A stretch of 64,000 nt of DNA from Flavobacteriia bacterium. GTDB taxonomy: Bacteria > Bacteroidota > Bacteroidia > Flavobacteriales_D > Crocinitomicaceae. Under the pieces are notes generated by a model. It made no database searches. It was not told the origin of the DNA and worked only from the letters and a program-made list of their open reading frames with translations. Shown here piece by piece: positions 26,108 to 37,454 of this stretch. The number at the start of each line of letters is the position of its first letter. Position 1 is the stretch's first letter. The stretch lies in the NCBI GenBank assembly GCA_016183815.1, contig JACPDW010000002.1, positions 1 to 64,000 on the forward strand, written 5' to 3'. The translations under genes were made by a program, and so were the position numbers.

Positions 26108-26362
26108 TTTAGAATCAATAAAGGTTGATACAATAAATACCTTAGCAAAATACTTATAAATTAAAAGAAGAATTAAAGACCTTAGAATCGTTCTCGTTTT
26201 AATCAATTAAATCATTTTGCACTTCAAATAAATAGAGAATTAAATAAGTTTTCATAATCAGCTTTTATTATTAAGACATAAAAGTATACAAAAAAATTCA
26301 TTTTAGGCAACTAATTATTTTTTGTAACGTTTAAGAAATATAATCTAAAATAAAATACTTAT

Positions 26363-28063
26363 ATGAAAACATTGGCATATGTATTTATTCTGTATTTCAC
26401 TTGTTGGTTAAATATTGGAAATTCTCAAGTGACAGAAATCTATATATGTGATTCAACGTCTAGTCAATGCGTAATAAATAAAGTAGCCAGAATTTCTTTA
26501 CATGTTGGAAATTTGGAGGAAGTTAATCCACTAATTCAAATAGATTGGGGAGATGGAACTACTTCAGAAATAAATAATTTGACATTACCTTCAAATTATG
26601 CCACATATTGTAATTTTATTCATAATTATGAATTTGAAGGAACATACAGTGTTATTGCAACAGTAGTGAGCAACGTGAATTCTCAAACGCTGAATTCGGA
26701 TGCAGTTCCATTTATTAACTCAGACGGAAATTGTGGTCGACTGAATAGCTATGCTTATCAAGTATCAACATGTGATAATACATTCAATCCTTTTTATCAT
26801 TTTAATGGAGTTTTTGATTTAACAGATATAAATGGTATAACGCAAACATATTTACAAAATCTTTCAGGTGTGAATATAAATAATTCACCATATACGTTAA
26901 GTCTAAATGAAAATTGGCTTCTGCAGAATAATTTAATACAAACCTCAGAGGATTTAATCATTTCTAATTTTGATCAAAATGGTTATTCTGAGCCAGAAAA
27001 TACTGTTTTGACTGTAGCTACTCTTTCACTCAATACTGAACCAGATTTTTCAAATCATATGGCATTTGGTTATGCTTATGCTAATGAAGAATTTGCACAA
27101 ATCTATTTTTCTTTTTTAAATCACTCTTGTAGTAATTATAATGATGTCAGAGTAAAATTAACTTTTGATTCTATTTTAACACCTAGTCTGTTTGGATTGT
27201 TGAATCCCATTTTAAATAATAATGAATTGAGTTTTGATGTTTTATCACTTACTAATGATTGGATTGGTGTAAATTTTTTCATGCCTGGTTCTACTGAGTT
27301 TGGAAGAATTTTATATTTTAATTGTACTTTGGAGGATATTAATGGGGTTGAAATTATTACAACAAATAACAGTGTGGACTTTCAAGTCATTGTTATTAAT
27401 TCTTTTGACCCAAACAACAAATTAGTCAACAAAGCTGAAAACATCAACCCTACAGAACAAGAAGAGTTAATTTACACCATTAATTTCCAAAATGAAGGAA
27501 ACGCAGATGCACTGAAAGTGGTGATAAAAGATACTTTATCAGATAATTTAGATTTATCCACTTTTGAAGTTATTCGCACGAAACATAATGTGGTAACGAG
27601 TGTGAATCCAATTACACGTGAAGTGAAATTTACCTTCAATGACATTTATTTAGCACCTAAAGACTTAAATGAAGAAGGAAGTAAAGGGTATGTTGTTTAT
27701 AAAATTAAAGAGAAAGTGAATTTACCAATTAACTCCGAGATTAAAAATACGGCTTACATTTATTTTGATTTCAATCCAGTGATTGTAACTAATACAACTT
27801 TGAATCGAAACACCTTGTTAAGTGTAAATGAACTTAGTTCTAATGAAATGTTTAGCTTATATCCAAATCCTGTAAGCAACTTACTTCAAATCAATTCCAA
27901 GGAAAAAGTTAAAATGATGACTATTTATAGTGCAGATGGGGTAAAATTAGCAGAGTCTAATGCAAATCATGTTGATGTTTCTAAATTGGTGAACGGTGTT
28001 TATTTTGTTGAGGTTTTAAGTGAATCGAGCAACAAAAAAGAAAAAATAGTGATACAGCATTAA
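26363..28063 (+). CDS. T9SS-sorted secreted protein with DUF11/DUF7619-type repeat
   Basis: The 566-residue product has a signal peptide (MKTLAYVFILYFTCWLNIGNSQ) and a PKD-like N-terminal segment (IQIDWGDGTTSEINNL). A large unassigned middle precedes a conserved DUF7619-type domain (FDPNNKLVNKAENINPTEQE, then YTINFQNEGNADALKVVIKD and IYFDFNPVIVTNT, about 350-480). A type A sorting domain (YPNPVSNLLQIN ... GVYFVEVLS) ends it. It should be exported by the type IX system. Such proteins are usually surface or matrix components; the specific role is unknown. Confidence 0.85.
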   Translation: MKTLAYVFILYFTCWLNIGNSQVTEIYICDSTSSQCVINKVARISLHVGNLEEVNPLIQIDWGDGTTSEINNLTLPSNYATYCNFIHNYEFEGTYSVIATVVSNVNSQTLNSDAVPFINSDGNCGRLNSYAYQVSTCDNTFNPFYHFNGVFDLTDINGITQTYLQNLSGVNINNSPYTLSLNENWLLQNNLIQTSEDLIISNFDQNGYSEPENTVLTVATLSLNTEPDFSNHMAFGYAYANEEFAQIYFSFLNHSCSNYNDVRVKLTFDSILTPSLFGLLNPILNNNELSFDVLSLTNDWIGVNFFMPGSTEFGRILYFNCTLEDINGVEIITTNNSVDFQVIVINSFDPNNKLVNKAENINPTEQEELIYTINFQNEGNADALKVVIKDTLSDNLDLSTFEVIRTKHNVVTSVNPITREVKFTFNDIYLAPKDLNEEGSKGYVVYKIKEKVNLPINSEIKNTAYIYFDFNPVIVTNTTLNRNTLLSVNELSSNEMFSLYPNPVSNLLQINSKEKVKMMTIYSADGVKLAESNANHVDVSKLVNGVYFVEVLSESSNKKEKIVIQH

Positions 28064-28072
28064 TCACTAAAT

Positions 28073-31000
28073 CTATTCCACAAAACCATTCAACTTCTTA
28101 AACGCTTCATTGATATTAAATATCGGTTGGATAATTAATCGTAGTTTGTCGTTTTTTTGAGATAATTTATATTCTTTTGATGTTTTTATTGTTTCTAAAA
28201 TACGCGTAAAAATTTCTGAATCATAAAAACTAGACTGTGGATCTGAAATAAAGTAACAAATTAAAATATTTGATTTAAGAACAATTTTTTCCATACCTAA
28301 ATTTTCCGCTAACCATCTTAATTCAAAGGATTTAAACAATTCTTTTACAACCTGTGGTAGTGGACCAAATCTATCCTGTATCTGTTGAGAATATTCAATA
28401 AGCTCTTCACTGTTTTTTAAATTATCTAATTGTTGGTACAAAAACAGTCTTTCTGCAACTTGATTAACGTAACTATCAGGAATTCTGATTTCTAAATCCG
28501 TTTCAATAATACAATCTTTTGAAAATTTGTCGTTAAATTGATCTGAATTTTGGTCTTTAAACAGTTCTTTAAACTCTTTGTCTTTTAACTCTTCAATGGC
28601 TTCATTCAAGATTTTTTGATACATGTCGAAGCCAATTTCAGAAATAAAACCACTCTGTTCTCCTCCTAATAAATTCCCTGAACCCCTTAAATCTAAATCT
28701 TTCATCGCGATATTAAATCCTGATCCTAAATCAGAAAAAAGAACGACGGCTTCTAGTCTTTTTCTCGCTTCCTTAGTGATTTCATGAAACTTAGGGGTGA
28801 TTAAATAACAATATCCTTTTTTATTTGACCGTCCAACACGACCTCTTAATTGATGTAAGTCACTTAAACCAAAATTTTCTGCATGATGGATAAAAATAGT
28901 ATTAGCATTAGGAATATCTATACCCGATTCTATAATTGTTGTAGCAACTAATATATCGTATTCACCTTTGATAAAATCCATCATGATTTTTTCTAAAGAG
29001 GCCCCATCAAGTTGACCATGACCAATTGCAATCCTAATTCCAGGACAAATGCGTGTTATCCATTGGGCAATTTCATTAATGTTTTGTAATCGATTGTGTA
29101 TAAAATAAATCTGACCTCCCCTTGAAATTTCATAATTAATGGCGTCTTTAATTACTTCTTCCTCAAAATGAATAATCTCTGTATTTACCGCTTGCCGATT
29201 AGGTGGTGGTGTTTGAATGATACTTAAATCCCTTGCTCCCATTAAGGAAAATTGCAGTGTTCTTGGAATTGGAGTAGCGGTTAAAGTTAAAGTATCGACA
29301 TTACTTTTAATTGTTTTAAGTTTGTCTTTTACACTCACTCCAAATTTTTGTTCCTCATCTATAATAAGTAAACCTAAATCCTTGAACTTTATTTTATCAC
29401 TAACTATTTTATGAGTACCTACTAAAATATCTATTTCACCGCTTGTTGTTTTTTTAATCGTTTCAGTAATTTGTTTGCTTGATTTAAAACGGTTGATGTA
29501 ATCAACATTTACAGGTAAATCTTTTAGACGTTCCGAAAAACTTCTAAAATGTTGATAACACAATATTGTAGTTGGTACAAGAATAGCGACTTGTTTACTG
29601 TCACAAACGGCTTTAAATGCTGCTCTAATAGCCAATTCTGTTTTCCCAAAACCTACATCTCCACAAATTAACCTGTCCATTGGATGAGGGGCTTCCATGT
29701 CTTTTTTAATGGCTTCTGTGGTTTTTATTTGGTCTGGTGTGTCTTCAAATATAAAAGACGCCTCCAATTCATTTTGCAAATAAGAATCAGGGGAAAAAGC
29801 AAATCCTGCTTGACTTTTTCTTTTTGCATACAATTGAATCAAATCAAAAGCAATTTCTTTAATTTTTGCCTTCGTTTTATTCTTCAATATATTCCAAGTT
29901 GGACTGCCTAATTTGTTCATTTTTGGTACAGCCCCATCTTTTCCAGTAAATTTTGCTATTCGATGTAGAGAATGAATACTCACATATAACACATCTCCAT
30001 CTTTATAAATCAAACGAATGGCTTCTTGCTCTTTTCCATTTACATCAATCGTTTGTAAGCCAGAGAATTGTCCTATTCCGTGATCGATGTGTGTAACATA
30101 ATCACCTTTCTGTAACTGATAAATTTCTTTAAGTGTTAAAGCTTGTTTTGATTGAGTTACATTGTCTTTTAACTGAAATCTGTGGTATCTTTCAAAAATT
30201 TGATGGTCGGTATAACAGATAATTTTTAATTCTGGAGATATAAATCCTTCATGTAATGCAATCGGAAATGAAACCCAATCAAATGAGAGATTCAAATCTG
30301 AAAAAATATCGTGTAAGCGTTCGATTTGAAGTCCTTGATTTGAAAAAAAATAAAATCGAAAATTTTCATTGATTTTACTTTTAATGTCCTCAATCAAAAA
30401 ATCAAAGTTTTTTTTAAATGAGGGCTGTTCTTGAAATAAAAATTGAAACTCTTTGTCTTTTTTATAAAAATAGTCTGGTCCCCATTCCACTATACAGGTC
30501 TCATTACAAGAATTTAGCCATACATCGGGTTTTATAAAAAGCTGCTCGGGCTTCGATTGACCCTTTAAATCATTCAATTGAATATATTTCTGTTCTGCTT
30601 TTTCAAAATCTTTACTAATTTCTGCTAAAATAGTATGTTGAGAACCGAAATAGTAAACAACGTTTTCCCCTAAAAAATCCATGAAAGAGATGTAATCTTC
30701 TTGCAGAAATTCACTTTTAATATTTGGGATTAAAGTAATAAAATCATGGTTTTTAATAGACAATTGGTCTTTTGGGTCAAATGATCGAATTGATTCAATT
30801 TCATTTCCAAAAAATTCAAGTCGATAGGGAAAATCGTTTGAGAAGGAAAAGACATCTACAATCCCACCTCTGATGGCAAATTGACCTGGTTCATAAACAA
30901 AATCTACTCGTTCAAAGTGGAATTCAAATAAAAACTCATTCAGAAAATCTAAATTATATTCTTTGCCTTTTTCAATTTTTAAGCTGTTATTATTCCATTT

Positions 31001-31408
31001 TATTCTCTCTGGCACTTTTTCACTCAGTGCTTGAGGATAAGTAATGAGTAATAAATGTTGAGTTGTATTAATTTTTTCTAATACTTCAGTACGAATTAAC
31101 AAATGATTATTTTCATCTGAATTAGTTTGATAAGGTATTTTATACGAAGCAGGGTAAAATAAAATATTTTTTTCAGCTGGAAAGAGTTGTTGTAAGTCAT
31201 TAAAAAAATAAGCTGCACTTTCTTTGTCTTGTAAAACAAAAACATGATATTTTCTAACTTGTTGGGCAATTAGACCTGAAACAATACTTCTAGCTGAAAA
31301 TGCTAATCCTTTTAGATGAATTTTATTATTCTTTTCTTTTAATAAATCAATTGTTTCTAAAACTGAGGGAAGTTTAGAAAAGGTGTTTAATAAAGAATGT
31401 ACATCCAT
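28073..31408 (-). CDS. mfd: Transcription-repair coupling factor Mfd
   Basis: The 1111-residue product removes RNA polymerase stalled at DNA lesions and recruits UvrA. In order it shows the N-terminal UvrB-like modules, the CarD-like RNA-polymerase-interaction domain (GDYVTHIDHGIGQFSGLQ, about 430-490), and the RecG-type translocase. The translocase has Walker A CGDVGFGKTE near residue 585, the DEEQ Walker B, TATPIPRTL and GRVGRSNKKGYCYL. The C-terminal TRCF domain that masks UvrA binding follows. It starts 28 bp after fbp and probably shares its transcript. Confidence 0.97.
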   Translation of the reverse strand: MDVHSLLNTFSKLPSVLETIDLLKEKNNKIHLKGLAFSARSIVSGLIAQQVRKYHVFVLQDKESAAYFFNDLQQLFPAEKNILFYPASYKIPYQTNSDENNHLLIRTEVLEKINTTQHLLLITYPQALSEKVPERIKWNNNSLKIEKGKEYNLDFLNEFLFEFHFERVDFVYEPGQFAIRGGIVDVFSFSNDFPYRLEFFGNEIESIRSFDPKDQLSIKNHDFITLIPNIKSEFLQEDYISFMDFLGENVVYYFGSQHTILAEISKDFEKAEQKYIQLNDLKGQSKPEQLFIKPDVWLNSCNETCIVEWGPDYFYKKDKEFQFLFQEQPSFKKNFDFLIEDIKSKINENFRFYFFSNQGLQIERLHDIFSDLNLSFDWVSFPIALHEGFISPELKIICYTDHQIFERYHRFQLKDNVTQSKQALTLKEIYQLQKGDYVTHIDHGIGQFSGLQTIDVNGKEQEAIRLIYKDGDVLYVSIHSLHRIAKFTGKDGAVPKMNKLGSPTWNILKNKTKAKIKEIAFDLIQLYAKRKSQAGFAFSPDSYLQNELEASFIFEDTPDQIKTTEAIKKDMEAPHPMDRLICGDVGFGKTELAIRAAFKAVCDSKQVAILVPTTILCYQHFRSFSERLKDLPVNVDYINRFKSSKQITETIKKTTSGEIDILVGTHKIVSDKIKFKDLGLLIIDEEQKFGVSVKDKLKTIKSNVDTLTLTATPIPRTLQFSLMGARDLSIIQTPPPNRQAVNTEIIHFEEEVIKDAINYEISRGGQIYFIHNRLQNINEIAQWITRICPGIRIAIGHGQLDGASLEKIMMDFIKGEYDILVATTIIESGIDIPNANTIFIHHAENFGLSDLHQLRGRVGRSNKKGYCYLITPKFHEITKEARKRLEAVVLFSDLGSGFNIAMKDLDLRGSGNLLGGEQSGFISEIGFDMYQKILNEAIEELKDKEFKELFKDQNSDQFNDKFSKDCIIETDLEIRIPDSYVNQVAERLFLYQQLDNLKNSEELIEYSQQIQDRFGPLPQVVKELFKSFELRWLAENLGMEKIVLKSNILICYFISDPQSSFYDSEIFTRILETIKTSKEYKLSQKNDKLRLIIQPIFNINEAFKKLNGFVE

Positions 31409-31436
31409 TTTAGTTCCTAATGAGAGTCAATTAATA

Positions 31437-32450
31437 TTAATTGTCGTTTTTTGCAATTAACTCTAAAACTTGATTGACCATTTTTTTAGACCCGACAATA
31501 TAAGGAACTCTTTGATGTAATTTATTTGGTTTTATATCTAAAATTCGTCTTTTTCCATCACTGGCAATTCCATTTGCTTGTTCAGCAATAAACGCCAAAG
31601 GATTACATTCGTACAACAAACGTAATTTTCCTGCAGCAGAAGAATTGGTTGCAGGATAAATATAGATTCCACCTTTGATTAAACTTCTATGAAAATCAGC
31701 TACTAAAGAGCCAATATACCTTCCAGAATAGGGTCTTCCAGTTGATTTGTCTTCTTCTTGACAATATTGAATATATTTTTGGATTCCAAGATGACATTGA
31801 TCTATATTTCCTTCATTCATTGAATAAATTCGACTAGTTTCAGGCATAATCATGTTTGGATGTGAAAGACAAAACTCACCGATGGAAGGATCTAATGTAA
31901 AACCGTTTACTCCATGTCCAGTAGTATAGACTAACATTGTTGAAGAGCCATACAAAACATATCCTGCTGCAATTTGTTTAGTGCCTTCTTGTAACATATC
32001 TTCTAAAGTTGCACTTTCACCAACAGGACTGATTCTTTTATAAATTGAAAAGATTGTACCAATAGAAACATTCACATCAACATTTGAAGAACCATCTAAA
32101 GGATCAAATAAAACTACATATTTCCCTTTTTTTGAGGCCTTATTTTCAAAAGCGACGAAATCATCGTTTTCTTCTGATGCAATTCCACACACTTCTCCTC
32201 CATTTTCAAACATTTTGATAAACTGATTATCAGCCACAACATCTAATTTTTGTTGTTCTTCACCTTGAATATTTACTGCACCATGTGTTCCTAAAATATG
32301 ATCTACCAAACCCGCTTTTCGAACATCTCTAGATACAATCTTAGAAGCAACAGAAATATCGTTTAAAAGACGTGACAATTCTCCACTAGCAAAAGGAAAT
32401 TCATTTTGTCTGTCAATTATAAATTCTTGAAGTGTAACAATTTTGGACAT
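31437..32450 (-). CDS. fbp: Fructose-1,6-bisphosphatase class I
   Basis: The 337-residue product hydrolyses fructose 1,6-bisphosphate to fructose 6-phosphate in gluconeogenesis. The metal and substrate site is plain in [20 protein letters not shown] (about 115-134). Substrate contacts appear in [25 protein letters not shown] and GGIYIYPAT, the latter followed by [11 protein letters not shown]. The size is normal for class I. A -7 box lies directly upstream, and mfd follows. Confidence 0.96.
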   Translation of the reverse strand: MSKIVTLQEFIIDRQNEFPFASGELSRLLNDISVASKIVSRDVRKAGLVDHILGTHGAVNIQGEEQQKLDVVADNQFIKMFENGGEVCGIASEENDDFVAFENKASKKGKYVVLFDPLDGSSNVDVNVSIGTIFSIYKRISPVGESATLEDMLQEGTKQIAAGYVLYGSSTMLVYTTGHGVNGFTLDPSIGEFCLSHPNMIMPETSRIYSMNEGNIDQCHLGIQKYIQYCQEEDKSTGRPYSGRYIGSLVADFHRSLIKGGIYIYPATNSSAAGKLRLLYECNPLAFIAEQANGIASDGKRRILDIKPNKLHQRVPYIVGSKKMVNQVLELIAKNDN

Positions 32451-32463
32451 ATCAATTTTTGTA

Positions 32464-32471
32464 CAAAGTTA
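32464..32471 (-). promoter_or_regulatory. -7 box of fbp
   Basis: On the minus strand the bases read TAACTTTG, the Bacteroidota -7 consensus, with its inner edge 13 bp before the fbp ATG. The leader would be very short. Confidence 0.5.
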
Positions 32472-32505
32472 ATTTTTTAAAAATAAAAGAGAATAATTTT
32501 TGTTT

Positions 32506-32868
32506 TTAAGTCTCAAAAGTCAATTCAATATTTGGATTCCAGAAAAGATTATCAAAATCTACCACTTTATCGTTTTTCACGTCTATCCCTTCTTCTTTCA
32601 ACTTAATTTCCATTTCATTGTTAGATGAAAAATGATTTTTACCTGAAAGTAGTCCAATTCTATTGACCACTCTATGAGCTGGAACATCAATCCGAATATG
32701 AGAAGCATTTAAAGCCCAACCAACCATTCGAGCACTTTTTTTAGTTCCAAGAAATTGAGCTATTGCACCATAAGTACTTACCCTACCCCATGGGATTTTA
32801 GAAACAACAAAATAAACTTTTTCAAAAAAATCTTTATTTTCCTTTGAAATTGGAGTAATTAAAGACAC
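32506..32868 (-). CDS. Alkyltransferase-like protein (MGMT family without the active-site Cys)
   Basis: The 120-residue product has the DNA-binding half of the O6-alkylguanine-DNA alkyltransferase fold: IPWGRVSTYGAIAQFLG, the arginine-finger region SARMVGWALNAS, and VPAHRVVNR. In true methyltransferases this motif is PCHRV with the acceptor cysteine; here it is PAHRV, so the protein cannot take up the alkyl group. Alkyltransferase-like proteins bind O6-alkylguanine and flag it for nucleotide excision repair, and mfd is two genes downstream, a fitting context. The gene starts 6 bp after its upstream neighbour. Confidence 0.88.
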   Translation of the reverse strand: MSLITPISKENKDFFEKVYFVVSKIPWGRVSTYGAIAQFLGTKKSARMVGWALNASHIRIDVPAHRVVNRIGLLSGKNHFSSNNEMEIKLKEEGIDVKNDKVVDFDNLFWNPNIELTFET

Positions 32869-32874
32869 TTTTTC

Positions 32875-33234
32875 TTAATAAAGTGCTTCTTTTAATGAAC
32901 TTCTATAATCCTTAATCTCTTCTCTATTTATTTTATGTTCTGCATTTTTAAGCAAATTTAATAAATAAAGTAAATTTTCTTTATCGTCAATTTCGATGGG
33001 ATATTCATTTCCCTCTTCATCTTCTTCAAATTGTGCTTGAACATCAAAAGACTCATTTTCTGTTAGATATTCATAAGTCAAACGTAAAACTTTAACCACC
33101 AGTGGATCTTGCTCTTTCAAAGCATTTTCTCGTAATTCTTTCAAATCTTTGATTAAATCTTTCGCTTCTAAGCCTTTCTTTTCCACTTTTAAAATGATTT
33201 CATCTAGTTTTGAATTGGCGGCAATTGTCTTCAT
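32875..33234 (-). CDS. Conserved hypothetical protein
   Basis: The 119-residue product is highly charged and helical (LKELRENALKEQDPLVVKVL, then an acidic stretch EEDEEGNEYPIEIDDKENLL). It has no signal peptide or membrane segment. I do not recognise a named domain. It is the first gene of the minus-strand group with the alkyltransferase-like gene (6 bp apart), fbp and mfd. A -7 box TACTTTTG lies at 33263-33270 on the minus strand. Confidence 0.75.
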   Translation of the reverse strand: MKTIAANSKLDEIILKVEKKGLEAKDLIKDLKELRENALKEQDPLVVKVLRLTYEYLTENESFDVQAQFEEDEEGNEYPIEIDDKENLLYLLNLLKNAEHKINREEIKDYRSSLKEALY

Positions 33235-33312
33235 TATCTTCTTTTATTACTTATTTAGGGTACAAAAGTATAATTTTTAGAATTATTAACGATTAAAAAG
33301 CTTAAAATTTAT

Positions 33313-33320
33313 TAACTTTG
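33313..33320 (+). promoter_or_regulatory. -7 box of the aldehyde dehydrogenase gene
   Basis: TAACTTTG matches TAnnTTTG and lies 22 bp before the ATG at 33343. Confidence 0.5.
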
Positions 33321-33342
33321 TGGACATTTTCAAAGAATAAGC

Positions 33343-34899
33343 ATGATACAAACAGAAAGCAAAGTTGAAATACAGACTATTTTGGATACTTTTGGTATTC
33401 AAGAAATAAATAGAGGAGCTTCTACAGGAAGTTATTGGTTACACACTAGAGGAGAAAAAGTGGATTCATATTCACCTGTTGATGGTAAGTTAATTGCTTC
33501 TGTATCCTCTGCATCTGAAAGTGATTACGAGGCCTTAGTTCTTAAAGCAAATGAAGCGTTTAAAGAATGGCGTTTAGTTCCTGCTCCAAAAAGAGGTGAA
33601 ATTGTACGTCAATTAGGCGATAAAATAAGAAAGTATAAAACAGCCCTTGGCACACTTGTTTCTTATGAAATGGGTAAATCTCTTCAAGAAGGACTGGGTG
33701 AAGTACAAGAAATGATCGATATTTGTGATTTCGCTGTTGGTTTATCACGTCAATTATACGGTTTAACAATGCATTCTGAGAGACCATTTCACAGAATGTA
33801 TGAACAATATCACCCACTAGGAATTGTTGGAATTATTTCAGCTTTCAATTTTCCTGTAGCTGTTTGGAATTGGAATACTGCATTAGCTTGGGTTTGTGGA
33901 GATGTATGTATTTGGAAACCTTCTGAAAAAACCCCACTGACAGCAATTGCTTGTCAAAAAATAGTGGATGAAGTATTTACTGAAAACAATGTACCCGAAG
34001 GCGTTTCATGTCTTATGATAGGTGATGCTGAATTAGGAAAAATATTAAGTAAAGACAATAGAATCCCGTTAATCTCTGCAACTGGATCTACAAGAATGGG
34101 TAAAGCCGTTGGACAAACAGTAGGAGAAAGATTGGGAAGATCTTTGTTAGAATTAGGTGGAAATAATGCCATTATTATTACTCCATCTGCCGATTTAAAA
34201 ATGGTTGTTCCCGGTGCTGTTTTTGGTGCTGTGGGTACTGCTGGTCAAAGATGTACATCTACTCGCCGTTTAATTATTCATGACGAAGTATATGAAAAAG
34301 TGAAAGATGCGTTGGTGAAAGCGTATGGTCAACTAAAAATTGGAAATCCATTAAACGAAAACAATCACGTTGGTCCTTTAATCGATGTATTAGCAGTTGA
34401 AAATTATAAAAAAGCACTAAAAGAGGCAGAAAAAGAAGGAGGTAAACTCTTGTGTGGTGGAGAGGTGTTGACAGGTGAGGGTTATGAGTCGGGATGTTAT
34501 GTACAACCAGCTATTGTTGAAGCTAAAAATCAGTTTTCAATTGTTCAACATGAAACTTTTGCACCTATATTATATCTTATAAAATATAGTGGTTCAGTAG
34601 AAAATGCTATCAAAATTCAAAATGATGTTCCGCAAGGTTTATCGTCGGCAATAATGACCAATAATTTAAAAGAAGCAGAACAATTTTTATCTTGTTCAGG
34701 ATCTGACTGTGGAATAGCTAATGTTAATATTGGCACTTCAGGAGCAGAAATTGGAGGGGCTTTTGGTGGTGAAAAAGAAACAGGTGGTGGAAGAGAATCT
34801 GGATCTGATGCTTGGAAAGTATATATGAGAAGACAAACTAATACGATGAATTATTCTGACCATCTACCTTTAGCCCAAGGAATTAAATTTGAGTTGTAG
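33343..34899 (+). CDS. ALDH7-type aldehyde dehydrogenase (alpha-aminoadipic semialdehyde dehydrogenase family)
   Basis: The 518-residue product has the ALDH7/antiquitin N-terminus (INRGASTGSYWLHTRGEKVD), the NAD-binding SATGSTRMGKAVGQ, the catalytic base region LLELGGNNAIII, and the catalytic Cys in GTAGQRCTSTRR. The C-terminal GGGRESGSDAWKVYMRRQTN is characteristic of ALDH7. Members oxidise alpha-aminoadipate semialdehyde in lysine degradation. The exact substrate here is inferred from family. It is a single-gene unit. Confidence 0.9.
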   Translation: MIQTESKVEIQTILDTFGIQEINRGASTGSYWLHTRGEKVDSYSPVDGKLIASVSSASESDYEALVLKANEAFKEWRLVPAPKRGEIVRQLGDKIRKYKTALGTLVSYEMGKSLQEGLGEVQEMIDICDFAVGLSRQLYGLTMHSERPFHRMYEQYHPLGIVGIISAFNFPVAVWNWNTALAWVCGDVCIWKPSEKTPLTAIACQKIVDEVFTENNVPEGVSCLMIGDAELGKILSKDNRIPLISATGSTRMGKAVGQTVGERLGRSLLELGGNNAIIITPSADLKMVVPGAVFGAVGTAGQRCTSTRRLIIHDEVYEKVKDALVKAYGQLKIGNPLNENNHVGPLIDVLAVENYKKALKEAEKEGGKLLCGGEVLTGEGYESGCYVQPAIVEAKNQFSIVQHETFAPILYLIKYSGSVENAIKIQNDVPQGLSSAIMTNNLKEAEQFLSCSGSDCGIANVNIGTSGAEIGGAFGGEKETGGGRESGSDAWKVYMRRQTNTMNYSDHLPLAQGIKFEL

Positions 34900-35022
34900 T
34901 ATTTCAAATTGACTCTGCGTTTTTAATAAGAACTCAATAACTGAATATAATTGAATTGTTAATGCAGTTTTATAGTTTTATAAAAAATGTACATCAAGCC
35001 CAATTAATCTAGTTTCTTTTTG

Positions 35023-36525
<1,503 letters not shown>

Positions 36526-36531
36526 CGATTT

Positions 36532-37404
36532 ATGAAAAAATTAAAAGGAACAGGAACTGCTTTAGTTACTCCATTTGAAAACGATGGATCAATAGATTTT
36601 AAATCTTTAAGGTCTTTTGTTGATTTTAAAATAAATACCGGTGTAGATTTTTTAGTTGTTCAAGGCACTACTGGTGAATCACCAACCCTAACAGAAGATG
36701 AAAAACGTCAAGTTTTAGAGACAGTGCTTGAGGCCAATAAAGGTCGTCTTCCAATCGTTTATGGTGTTGGGGGAAATGACACTAAAAAAGTTTGTATGCA
36801 ATTAAGCATGGTTCCTGATGGTGTCGATGCTATTTTATCAGTTTCACCTTATTACAACAAACCAATTCAAGAAGGAATTTATCAACATTTTAAAGCTCTT
36901 TCTGATAGTACTGATTTGCCAATTATTTTATATAATGTTCCTGGAAGAACAGGTGCCAATATGCAATCTGAAACTATATTAAGATTGTCAGAAATCAAAA
37001 ATATTGTTGCTGTAAAAGAAGCATCGGGAAATATGGATCAAATCATGGAGATACTGCGCTGTAAAACAGAAAATTTTTCAGTGTTATCAGGAGACGATGC
37101 CCTCGCTGTTCCTTTAATATATTTAGGCGCCGATGGTGTAATATCAGTTGTTTCAAATGCGTTGCCTGAAAAATTTTGTAAAATGATTAAATCAGCATTA
37201 GACAATGACTTTTCAACAGCGAATCAATTACATTATGAATTATTGTTAATAACTCGTTACTTTTTCGAACAAGGCAATCCGGGAGGTGTAAAGCACGCAT
37301 TATCAGTAAGAAACTTGATGAAAGAAAAAATGAGATTACCTCTATTTAAAATAAATAATTCATTAGCTGAAAAAATTGAACAAGAATTAAAAAAAATATT
37401 ATAA
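36532..37404 (+). CDS. dapA: 4-hydroxy-tetrahydrodipicolinate synthase
   Basis: The 290-residue product condenses pyruvate with aspartate semialdehyde, the first step of the lysine/diaminopimelate branch. It has TGTALVTPF, the substrate-binding VVQGTTGESPTL, SVSPYYNKPIQEG and LYNVPGRTG with the catalytic Tyr residues, and the Schiff-base Lys in IVAVKEASGNMD. The length is normal. It forms an operon with guaB and perhaps with the next lipoprotein gene. Confidence 0.96.
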   Translation: MKKLKGTGTALVTPFENDGSIDFKSLRSFVDFKINTGVDFLVVQGTTGESPTLTEDEKRQVLETVLEANKGRLPIVYGVGGNDTKKVCMQLSMVPDGVDAILSVSPYYNKPIQEGIYQHFKALSDSTDLPIILYNVPGRTGANMQSETILRLSEIKNIVAVKEASGNMDQIMEILRCKTENFSVLSGDDALAVPLIYLGADGVISVVSNALPEKFCKMIKSALDNDFSTANQLHYELLLITRYFFEQGNPGGVKHALSVRNLMKEKMRLPLFKINNSLAEKIEQELKKIL

Positions 37405-37454
37405 TAATCATTATTTTCGTGAAAAATTTTCGGAAATATATTTTTGCATTAAAA

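Noticed and set aside
32506-32868. An active O6-methylguanine-DNA methyltransferase
   Set aside because: The acceptor cysteine is replaced by alanine (PAHRV).
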